Shown here: positions 43,809 through 55,000 of the stretch, piece by piece | Layout: every line of letters begins with the position of its first letter | Numbering within the stretch: the stretch's first letter is position 1 | Assembly (NCBI RefSeq): GCF_040869045.1 | Contig: NC_090321.1 | Coordinates: forward strand, 31,927,426-31,991,425 | From: Eurosta solidaginis | Taxonomy: Eukaryota > Arthropoda > Insecta > Diptera > Tephritidae | Length of the DNA stretch: 64,000 nt | Direction: 5' to 3' | The notes under the pieces: generated by a model | The model's database searches: none | Seen by the model: only the letters and a program-made list of their open reading frames with translations | What the model was told of the DNA's origin: nothing | Made by a program: the position numbers and the translations under genes

Positions 43809-46800
43809 AAAAACAAGTAAGGAAGGCTAAGTTCGGGTGTAACCGAACATAACATACTCAGTTGAGAGCTATGGAGACAAAATAAGGAAAATTAATCTGG
43901 GGTAACCCTGGAATGTGGTTGTATAACATGTGTATCAAATGAAAGGTATTAAAGAGTATTTTAAGAGAGAGTAGGCCATAGTTCTATGGATGAACGCCAT
44001 TTAGGGATATCGCCATAAAGGTAGACCAGGGCTGACTCTAGAATTTGTTTGTACGATATGGGTATCAAATGAAAGGTGTTACTGAGCATTTTAAGAGGGA
44101 GTGGGCCTTAGGTCTATCGGTGGACGCCTTTTCGAGATGTCCCCATTAAGGTGGACCAGGGGTGATTCTATAATGTGTTTGTACGATATGGGTATCAAAT
44201 GAAAGCTGTTAATGAGTATTTTGAAAAGGAGTGATCCTTAGTTCCATAGGTGGACGCCGTTTCGAGATATCGCCATAAAGGTGGACCAGGGGTGTCTCTA
44301 GAATGTGTTTGTACGATATGGGAATCAAATGAAAGGTGTTACTGAGCATTTTAAGAGGGAGTGGGCATTAGGTCTATAGGTGGACGCCTTTTCGAGATAT
44401 CGCCATTAGGGTGGGCCAGGGGTGACTCTAGAATGTTTGTACGGTATGGGTATCAAACGAAAGGTGTTACTGAGCATTTTAAGAGGGAGTGGGCATGAGG
44501 TCTATAGGTGGACGCCTTTTCGAGATATCGTCATTAGGGTGGGCCAGGGGTGACTCTAGAATGTGTTTGTACGATATGTGCATCAAACGAAAGGTGTTAC
44601 TGAGCATTTTAAGAGGGAGTGGGCATTAGGTCTATAGGTGGACGCCCTTTCGAGATATCGCCATTAGGGTGGGCCAGGGGTGACTCTAGAATGTTTGTAC
44701 GATATGGGTATCAAACGAAAGGTGTTACTGAGCATTTTAAGAGGGAGTGGGCATTAGGTCTATAGGTGGACGCCTTTTCGAGATATCGCCTTTAGGGTGG
44801 GCCAGGGGTGACTCTAGAATGTGTTTGTACGATATGGGTATCAAATGAAAGGTGGTAAGGAGTATTTTAAAAGGGAGTAATCCTTAGTTCTATAGGTGGA
44901 CGCCTTTTTGAGATATCGCCATAAAGGTGGACCAAGGGTGACTCTAGAATGTTTGTACGATATGGGTATCAAACGAAAGGTGTTACTGAGCATTTTAAGA
45001 GGGAGTGGGCATTAGGTCTATAGGTGGACGCCTTTTCGAGATATCGCCATTAGGGTGGGCCAGGGTGACTCTAGAATGTGTTTGTACGATATGGGTATCA
45101 AATGAAAGGTGGTAATGAGTATTTTAAAAGGGAGTAATCCTTAGTTCTATAGGTGGACGCCTTTTCGAGATATCGCCATAAAGCTGGACCAAGGGTGACT
45201 CTAGAATGTTTGTACGGTATGGGTATCAAACGAAAGGCGTTACTGAGCATTTTAAGAGGGAGTGGGCATTAGGTCTATATGTGGACGCCTTTTCGAGATA
45301 TCGCCATTAGGGTGGGCCAGGGTGACTCTAGAATGTTTTTGTACGATATGGGTATCAAATGAAAGGTGGTAATGAGTATTTTAAAAGGGAGTAATCCTTA
45401 GTTCTATAGGTGGACGCCTTTTCGAGATATCGCCATTAGGGTGGGCCAGGTGTGACTCTAGAATGTTTGTACGATATGGGTATCAAACGAAAGGTGTTAC
45501 TGAGCATTTTAAGAGGGAGTGGGCATTAGGTCTATAGGTGGACGCCTTTTCGAGATATCGCCATTAGGGTGGGACAGGGGTGACTCTAGAATGTTTGTAC
45601 GATATGGGTATCAAACGAAAGGTGTTACTGAGCATTTTAAGAGGAAGTGGACATTAGGTCTATAGGTGGACGCCTTTTCGAGATATCGCCATTAGGGTGG
45701 GCCAGGGGTGACTCTAGAATATTTGTACGGTATGGGTATCAAACGAAAGGTGTTACTGAGCATTTTAAGAGGGAGTGGGCATTAGGTCTATATGTGGACG
45801 CCTTTTCGAGATATCGCCATTAGGGTGGGCCAGGGTGACTCTAGAATGTGTTTGTACGATATGGGTATCAAATGAAAGGTGGTAATGAGTATTTTAAAAG
45901 GGAGTAATCCTTAGTTCTATAGGTGGACGCCTTTTCGAGATATCGCCATTAGGGTGGGCCAGGTGTGACTCTAGAATGTTTGTACGATATGGGTATCAAA
46001 CGAAAGGTGTTACTGAGCATTTTAAGAGGGAGTGGGCATTAGGTCTATAGGTGGACGCCTTTTCGAGATATCGCCATTAGGGTGGGACAGGGGTGACTCT
46101 AGAATGTTTGTACGATATGGGTATCAAACGAAAGGTGTTACTGAGCATTTTAAGAGGAAGTGGACATTAGGTCTATAGGTGGACGCCTTTTCGAGATATC
46201 GCCATTAGGGTGGGCCAGGGGTGACTCTAGAATGTTTGTACGATATGGGTATCAAACGAAAGGTGTTACTGAGCATTTTAAGAGGGAGTGGACATTAGGT
46301 CTATAGGTGGACGCCTTTTCGAGATATCGCCATTAGGGTGGGCCAGGGTGACTCTAGAATGTGTTTGTACGATATGGGTATCAAATGAAAGGTGGTAATG
46401 AGTATTTTAAAAGGGAGTAATCCTTAGTTCTATAGGTGGACGCCTTTTCGAAATATCGCCATTAGGGTGGGCCAGGTATGACTCTAGAATGTTTGTACGA
46501 TATGGGTATCAAACGAAAGCTGTTACTGAGCATTTTAAGAAGGAGTGGGCATTAGGTCTATAGGTGGACGCCTTTTCGAGATATCGCCATTAGGGTGGGC
46601 CAGGGGTGACTCTAGAATGTTTGTACGATATGGGTATCAAACGAAAGGTGTTACTGAGCATTTTAAGAGGGAGTGGACACTAGGTCTATAGGTGGACGCC
46701 TTTTCGAGATATCGCCATTAGGGTGGGCCAGGGGTGACTCTAGAATGTTTGTACGATATGGGTATCAAACGAAAGGTGTTACTGAGCATTTTAAGAGGGA

Positions 46801-48327
46801 GGGGGCATTAGGTCTATAGGTGGACGCCTTTTCGAGATATCGCCATTAGGGTGGGACAGGGGTGACTCTGGTATGTTTTTGTACGATATGGATATCAAAT
46901 TAAAGGTATTAATGAGTGTTTTAAAAGCGAGTGGCCCTTAGATGTATATGTGAAGGCGTTCTCGCGATATCGACCAAAATGTGGACCAGGTGATCCAGAA
47001 AATCATCTGTCGGGTACTGCTAATTTATTTATATATGCAATACCACTAACAGTATTCCTGCCAAGATTCCAAGGGCTGTTGATTTCGCCTTGCAGAACTT
47101 TTTCATTTTCTTCTACTTAATATGGTAGGTGTCACACCCATTTTACAAAGTTTTCTCTAAAGTTATATTTTGCGTCAATAAACCAATCCAGTTACCATGT
47201 TTCATCACTTTTTTCGTATTTGGTAAAGAATTATGGCATTTTTTTCATTTGTCGTAATTTTCGATATCGATAAAGTGGGCGTGGTTATGGTCAGATTTCG
47301 CCCATTTTTTATACCAAGAAAAAGTGAGCTCAGGTAAGTGCGTGGGCTAAGTTTAGTAAAGATATATCGGATTTTGCCTAAGTTATTGTGTTAATGGCCG
47401 AGCGGAAGGACAGACGGTGGACTGTGTATAAAAACTGGGCGTGGCTTCCACCGATTTCGCCCATTTTCACAGAGAACAGTTACCGTCATAGAATCTATGC
47501 TCTTACCAAATTTGAGAAGGATTGGTAAATTTTTGTTCGACTTATGGCAATAAAAGTATTCTAGACAAACTAAATGAAAATGGGCGGAGCCACGCCCATT
47601 TTGAAATTTTCTTTTATTTTTGTATTTTGTTGCATCATATCATTACTGGAGTTGAATTTTGACTTAATTTACTTATATACAGTAAAGATATTAAATTTTT
47701 TGTTAAAATTTGAATTAAAAAAATTTTTTTTTTAAAAAGTGGGCGTGTTCTTCATCCAATTTTGCTAATTTTTATTTAGCACATATAGAGTAATAGTAGT
47801 AACGTTCCTGCCAAATTTCATCATGATATCTTCAACGACTGCCAAATTACAGCTTGCAAAACTTTTAAATTACTTTCTTGTAAAAGTGGGCGGTGCCACG
47901 CCCATTGTCCAAAATCTTACTAATTTTCTATTCTGCGTCATAACGTCAACCCATCTACCAAGTTTCGTCGCTTTATCTGTCTTTTGTAATAGGTTATCGC
48001 ACTTTTTCGGTTTTTCGAAATTTTCGATATCGAAAAGGTGGGCGTGGTTATAGTCCGATATCGTTCATTTTAAATAGCGATCTGAGATGAGTGCTCAGGA
48101 ACCTACATACCAAATTTCATCAAGATACCTCAAAATTTACTCAAGTTATCGTGTTAACGGACGGACGGACGGACGGACGGACATGGCTCAATCAAATTTT
48201 TTTTCGATCCTGATTATTTTGATATATGGAAGTCTATATCTATCTCGATTCCTTTATATATGTACAACCAACCGTTATCCAATCAAACTTAATATACTCT
48301 GTGAGCTCTGCTCAACTGAGTATAAAA
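43809..48327 (-). mobile_element. DINE-like element, copy F, with a hugely expanded minisatellite
   Basis: Left end aacaagtaaggaaggctaa, hairpin GTTCGG-gtgtaa-CCGAAC at about 43831-43848, ACTCAGTTGAGAGCT; right end GAGCTCTGCTCAACTGAGTATA. Blocks outside the array follow copy B nearly one to one (46985-48327 against 7739-9006), so the extra 2.5 kb over copy B is entirely array growth. It carries a (ggac)n tract at 48160-48180. It splits the second gypsy element. Confidence 0.8.
43890..46988. repeat. Expanded minisatellite of copy F: about 24 units of 127-130 bp with a 514-bp higher-order repeat
   Basis: The landmark gactctagaat recurs about every 128 bp from 44036 to 46736, flanked by diverged end units. 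Two main unit types alternate: type 1 (caaacgaaaggtgttactgagcattttaagagggagtgggcatt) and type 2 (caaatgaaaggtggtaatgagtattttaaaagggagtaatcc). Private variants recur four units apart: ccaggtgtgactc at 45448 and 45961, gggacaggggtg at 45571 and 46085, gaggaagtggacatt at about 45641 and 46155, giving a 513-514 bp higher-order unit. Confidence 0.9.
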
Positions 48328-48365
48328 AAGAAACTTTTATGTTTTTATGCGTCAAAGTTGTACTA

Positions 48366-48663
48366 TGTTGTTAAAACGTATGTAATTGTATCATAGATGT
48401 GGTTATTGACAAAGAATCTGGGGATTCTATTTTATCAGGATGGCCTAGCTGTAGTAGGACTAAATATAAGGTTTTAGTACGAAATAAGTTAGACCATCTG
48501 GCAACGCTATTCGATTAAGCTAAAAACATACTGGTAACTTGTAAGCACTTATGTCAAACATTTTGAGGTGTGAAACGTAAAAGGAATAGAAATAAAGATT
48601 CATTCGATTGTAACCACGAAGCCGGTCAGTTGTGCTTTATTTAAACGAAAAGTGTACTCCTCA
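48366..48663 (+). repeat. 3' LTR of the second gypsy element (start approximate)
   Basis: Defined by the shared 45-bp end with 40731-40775. It contains aaataaagattcattcgattgt (polyadenylation-like AATAAA at about 48590) and a gtaaccacgaagcc run to the end. The 5' boundary, TGTTGTTAAAAC at 48366, is a guess. Confidence 0.5.
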
Positions 48664-49045
48664 TATTTTAAATCTAAGTTTTTATGAGCAATTTTCAATT
48701 TGCAGAACTTTTTGTTCCAGTCCTTAGAAGTTATTGCAGAAAAGTATTAAATTTTATTTTATAAAAATTTCCCTATATTATTTTTTTCTCAAAATAAAAG
48801 TAAAATGCTTCAGTGTGCGGAAAACACAATTTTGTAAAGAGAAATGTCAAAACTCGAAACGAATGATTTTAAAAATCAAACATTTATTTACAAACGTTCT
48901 TTCGGCATTTTATTTCAACAAAAAAAAAAAAAAAAAAAAAATTGTCTTGCAAAATTTGCAGCTGTAACAACGCAGATGCATTGAATTTGCAGGGAAAGCG
49001 CGCCAACAAAAGACAGATTGCGGTTTGTGAAACAAAGGTGCAAAT
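48664..49045. other. Presumed promoter and 5' UTR region of the gene at 49046
   Basis: AT-rich, with a run of about 22 A at 48920-48941. The last 100 bases (gcagctgtaacaacgcag... ggtgcaaat) are less AT-rich and immediately precede the start codon. No clear TATA box. This is a position-based guess. Confidence 0.35.
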
Positions 49046-52000
49046 ATGTTCGAGTCTAATGAAACAAACGCTTATGTGCTGACTTATATAAGCATTGCTT
49101 TCTGGGGCGCCTGTACGCTGCTGCATGTCTTAGTGCTGATAATCAACAAAAAATTGGAATCAATGGACTGTGATACACCGTTACAGCGCTTTGTAAAAAG
49201 TGAGTGTGTGTATAGCAAAAATAGGATTTAAAAGGAGTGCAACTTTGCAGCGCCTAAAAGTAGGCTTAAAAGGGACGGGGTGTTTGAAAATTGCCAGGAA
49301 AGTCGGAGTGACCAAAAAAAGTAAACAAATTATACATCGCAATACTAAAACCCCCAGCGAGTTAGGGGGCTTAGAATATACCCGCAACAGGTATGCTTGT
49401 CGTAAGAGGCGACTAAAATAAACTGATTGAAGAGGTTGTGTAGGCTCTGGCGACCTCAAGTTCCTTATGGCTCTAGGGGATGGGAGGGCGGTATGGCCTA
49501 GAAGGTTTCATACCAAATCGTTCCCGAGATGGTCCGGCTAGTATCTTAATGGTGCTTTTTACCGGAACGTACGGAATCTGCATCCGGCAAAGGACCATCA
49601 ACATAGATAACACTCCCCAAGGCCTTCGGGGAGTATCCTTATCTAAATTCTTCTAAAATTTCTCCAAGGAGTTTTTCCTCATCGACATAAAACTTTCAGG
49701 TGAACTTGTAAAAACTGCGAAAAATTATTTAAAATTGGACTGTATTTTTAATGGACACAACTTAACATCTGGCTTAATCTTACGAGTCTTAAAAAAAGGT
49801 TCCTAATCTTAAAAATAAAAATGGATATGTGTGTGTGTTTTATTGGCATTCAAAGTATCCAACCGATCTTCACAAAATTTTCATTAGATTCACGTGGTAT
49901 TTTTCTGTTTATATCAAATTTTGAAAAAGTGAGCGCTGCCACGCCCACATATAAGGGTATGTGTATGTGTCATTTAAGACTGTTTTGATCGTCGGAGATG
50001 TTCGCACGATAGAATGAAGGCACGACGACCTAAGAGCATTCAAAGTGCACAACCGATCTTGACAAAAATTTTACAGTAGCTTCGCGATCTTATGCTGACT
50101 ATAATAAATTTTGAAAACGTGGTCAGTGTCACCCCTATTAGCAAATATTAAAACTCGCTCTATCTCCGTACTATTTGAAGCAGGTATCCAATATTTGGTA
50201 TAGAAATTCCAAGTATCAAAAAAAAAAAAAAAAAAAAAAAAAATAATAATAATAATAAGGGGAAATAGCGGAGGGAGTAGAAATGCAATTCAAATTAGGA
50301 GCAAAGGGTGAAAGTGGGCATATCATTGAGTGGGAATGAAAGAAATTTTAAACTCGCTATATTTGTTAATATTATTATTAGGCCTGGAAGTAATGCGACC
50401 TTTGTGCAGATCTGTTTTGCATGACCTTTCAGCCTAATTTGGTATGTGGAGGCTTCTAATGTATCTAAGTACCCCTTCAGGCTATTTACTTCATATCACA
50501 TAGGGATTAAGAGTCACACCACCTAGATGGGAGAGTCCATGCCTTGCCAGAGGGACGCAATCGCAGAGAATGTGAACCGGCGTTTTATCCTCCAGCTAAC
50601 AGAAACGACAAATTTGAGTATCGGAAAGATTTAACTTACTTAGGTGATATCGTAGACCAGAGTGATCCGTATAGTTACCAGTGAGAGTGTAGGTCCTCCC
50701 TGCTTAGATTAATAAGTTTAGCTGATACTTTCGTTGCCAGAAGTATAAACAGATTGGCATGTCTTTGCCATGGGCAGTAAATCCACTGACGTATGAATTG
50801 TTTTGTTTTAAAGTTACTTTTGTTTTCCATGGTGTGTGCTTTTATGAGTCCACAAAAGGGCTCTGGACCATAGAATGCTGTTGCAGCAACCTGCTTGGAT
50901 AGGTAATCTGCATGTTCATTACCTTCATGTCCCTGATGTTCGGGAAGCCATCCTAACAAAAGCTTGTTTATGGCTCCCTAGTCATTAAAGATTTCAACGC
51001 AGTCACCCACTAGCTTAGATGTAACTGTGTAGGATTGCAAGGCACGCAGAGCCGCCTGGCTGGGTATAAGTGGTATCGATTTCTTAAAGTTCGGCCCATA
51101 GATGCCAGCTCCCGTTCTTCCGAATTTCGATCCATCCGTCAACCAGACCTCTGAGTCAGGGAAATTATAAGGATTCCTTTTTTCCCATATTTGCGTTGGT
51201 ATATATTTTGTGTATATGAGGTTATTAAGAGTGAAAATAGAAGTAAGAGTGAATGTGAAAATGAGAATAAAAGCACAAGTAGAAGTGAAACAAAAATTTA
51301 AATTCGCTTTTCATCTATGTAATTCTCTTAAGGGGAGTAGGAAAGAGAGTGGCAGTGGAAATGGGCTTGGGGGTGAGAGCGAGAATTAAAATGAGCAGGG
51401 AGTAAGTAAAAGACAGGAAAAAGAAGTAGAAATGGAAGAAAGAGTAGTAAAGTTGTAATTAAGTTGATGATACAGAGCGTGGTAGACTGATGGAAAGTCC
51501 ATTTTTCAAATACAGGGCAGGTAACGTCTGCCTGGTACGCTAGTATATAATGAAATTGATTATGTGGATATTCTAACTCATTCCTTATTTACTTTTCTTC
51601 TCTCTTTTAAAGCAACGCCTATTTCTTTTCATGCGAACTCGCTTGTTGGGGATTTATTGCGCACTGTGGTCTCAGTTGTTCTGCTCAGAGCACTTTGTGC
51701 TGTAAGTAATTTTAGTTTGACTTAATAGAATAGATCTGTAAGAAAATTTTCTACTCCTTTTCTAGTTTAAGTTCAGAAATTTACAATTCAATTTCAGAAA
51801 ATTACATTTAAAGTTCAGAATTTTCATGTTCAGTTCAGAAAATTACAATTCAAGCTCAAATTCACAAACTAATGAGTGGGTTGTTATTTTTCAAAAGTTA
51901 TTCCAATTCATGCTACATTAGACAATACATGTATGTTACTTGCGGAAGTGTTGTTGTTTCGTTGACAATGTTGCCAAAATAGTGGCTTGGGTATACTTTA

Positions 52001-55000
52001 CCCTAAGTTTTCGTCAAGGTGTGTACATTCCGTACCTAGAAATCAAACGGAGGATAACTCTTTCCAACAAGTGCATGAGGACGCTCCAGCCAAGAGAGTA
52101 CTTCAGTCGAAACCGCAGTTAAGAAGTAGTGGAAGGGAGAAGCCTCGACAGAGTTGCTAGATGTAGTTGGAGAAGGACTTGACTTGCCATTGTGCTCCCA
52201 ATTGCCAGTTTCTGAACATGAGTTGTGATTATCTGAATTTGAAACGTAATTTTCTTAATTTGAATTATAATTTTCTGAACTTGAATTGGAAATTATGAAC
52301 TAGAATTGTTACTTTCTCAATTTGAATTGTAAATTTCTGAATTTGAATTGGAGTTCCTAAACTTGAATTGGAAACTTTGGATTTGAATTGTAAATTTCTG
52401 AACTTTAATTGTAAATTTCTGAATTTAAATTGGAAATTCTGAACTTGAATTGTAATTTTCTAAACTTTAATTACTTTTATTCTATTTCGGCCTTTATTTT
52501 GTAAATTTTTATAAAAACTTTTTCCGAGCTCTAGGCCATATATATGTATGTAAATTGAAACACCAAAAATGCTTACTTTACATATATATTGTATATTTGT
52601 CAAGTTTATTGTTATCGATATTTCGATTTCAAACTGAAATCATCTTCAGGACTGAAATGCATATAAAAACAAAAACATATTAACACATAAAACATAACAA
52701 CATTCCATAATTTTGAACTTACACTCTTGAGCGCACCTGATCGACTAATTTAACAAATCTTAAAATAATCAAGTACAAGGGAAAACGATAAATAAAAAAG
52801 TAAATATCTAAAGAACCGTAATAATAAACAAATTTTTACATAAATAACAATACGTTAAATAATAAGCAGTAAGTGGCGCTCAGCACATTAGCGTTGGGAC
52901 AGCATGTTTGGGACGACACTCTTCTCACAAGGAATTGTAGTTGTTGTAATCAATCGACGATAGACTGCGCGCAGCCTTCTACATCTGCCTTAAAATTTTT
53001 TATTGATCTCTTGGTATATTGATAATATTGTCACGGATATTAGCATCACTAAGCTATACCATCACTAAGGCGATGCTAAGGCCATGCTCAATATGCGTCA
53101 ATAATCAAATCATGTATACATATATATAAGGCAGCCGAGAGATGTCACACACAGATGCATTTACTTATACGCCTATGTATGCGCGAGAGACTGTAAACTA
53201 CAAACATTCACATAAATAATTCAATCATTACGTCTACACATATGTAGGCACACGCAGCTGAGAAGCAAGGCACAACCATATGCAGACATCTTATTTGAGC
53301 TGCTCCTAAATGTAGGCAATTATAATTGTGGAAGTGTCGCTCACACATACATTGTCTAGAAGATGTATAAAATTGTGCAATTTTAGTTATAGCTGAGAAG
53401 TTTGAGAGCTCATGGAGAATGCTAGTAGATTCTAGAAAATGCGAACGAGGAAACCAAAGAGTATAAAAGGCGACAGATCTAGAGGCGCTATAATCCAGTT
53501 TGATTTGAGTTGTCAAGCAGTTACGACTAAGACGATATCTAGCGAGTAATAGCAGTATTAATTTAAAAGTCAGTTTCATTTAAGCTATCAGTTTGGTTAT
53601 TAAGCTATTCGTTGCACAGTTTGAGTGTTATTGTGAAGTATTTTAATAAAGGCCATTTTTTTTCCATTATTCAATATTGGAGTTATTTATTCAACAGTTT
53701 AGCCATACGAATCTAGCAAAAGGGCAAATAAGAGGATATGCAGCAAATTCGTTACAATATGAAGCATTTCTAATGTGCATCTTTTATTGTAATGCCTTTC
53801 TTGTTGAATTACTGCTACGTTATTTAATATGCAGACTGCCCGGTTACTCAACAATGTTGTGTCAAAATTGTTTTATTGTCATTAGCGTGGTCCCGATTTT
53901 TGATATTTGATTTATGCACGGAAATCCTTGTCTTTAATTTTGATTTTGTAGTCTAGACATATACTTTATTGCATACGTGGGACCCGTCGCCGTTACATGG
54001 AATTTAGCATATTACGTCAGATTTCTCGTATATTTCAATTTTGTCCTTTGTGTTGCTAAAAATTTGTTGTACGGTATTGTTGTAAGTGAAGGCCATTTGG
54101 AATTTTTCGTGGTCATACACATTGGAATATTTAAGCCTGTTGGACAGTCCAGGGACATATGCGGACGTTTTTTATATTTTATTTCTATTATTATTTATTC
54201 GATTATTACTTGATTTTTCCAAATAATTGCGGATATAACCTTTTACAAGATATATCGAAAAGTCGTTGTTTTAAGTATTTTTACAATAATTTCTATTTTT
54301 TATTGTGGTATATTTCATCACTGATGGTCAGCACTCTTCGAATAAAATTTTTTGCTATGTTTACTATAGTTGGTTTGCTGTGTTTCGAGTGGAAATTAAA
54401 CAATCTGCTTGACGATGTAGGCTTTTTATAAAGGTCAAAGAGTAGTGTTTTGTATTTTGTTATCACCAAAGTGTCTAAAATTGGTCCCTGGCCATCCTTT
54501 TCAATTTCATGGGTAAACTTTATTGATTTGTTATAACTGTTTAAGTTCATCAGCATATCCTCTGCAGCATCAGGTTTTACGATAGGGAACAGATCGTCGA
54601 CGTATTTAGATAAAAAGCGTGGTTTATTAGGAGATTCTTCTTCGAATTTACTCAGCAATTCTTCCTTACTAAGTCTGCAAAGATAGGTGATGCTGGTGAT
54701 CCCATTGGCATCCCCGACCGCTGTTTATATATTTTATTATTTGTTTTGAAATATCGGTTTTCTTTAATGCAAAATCTCACAATTTCCAAAAACACTTCTT
54801 TACTAATACTGGTATGGGCTTTTAATCGGTTCCATTTAGATGCTATAATATCCAAAGTATGGTCAACTGGAATGCTGGGAAGTAAGGAAACCGCATCGAA
54901 TGAAATCAGACATTCATCGTCATCTATATAAATATCTTTTACCTTGTTTTTGAATTATACCTAATCTCTGACATTGTACTTCGAAGTTTTGGTTAGGTTT

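Larger units (their letters stand above)
40731..48663 (+). mobile_element. Second RT-deleted Ty3/gypsy element, interrupted by a SINE and a DINE-like copy
   Basis: A 45-bp 5' LTR end (40731-40775: aagccggtcagttgtgcttt...gtgtactccgca) matches the end of a longer 3' LTR at 48619-48663. Between them lie gag, protease, a protease-RT spacer and, immediately after, the integrase end, so RT and RNase H are deleted. The 3' part is split by a SINE (43338-43680) and the 4.5-kb DINE-like copy F (43809-48327). The 5' LTR was truncated where it meets the LINE. Not the same family as the 12.8-kb array: the LTRs and Gag differ. Confidence 0.75.

Noticed and set aside
43890..46988. CRISPR-like regular array
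   Set aside because: Units are adjacent with no unique spacers, the period is 127-130 bp, and the context is an insect transposon; it is a minisatellite.
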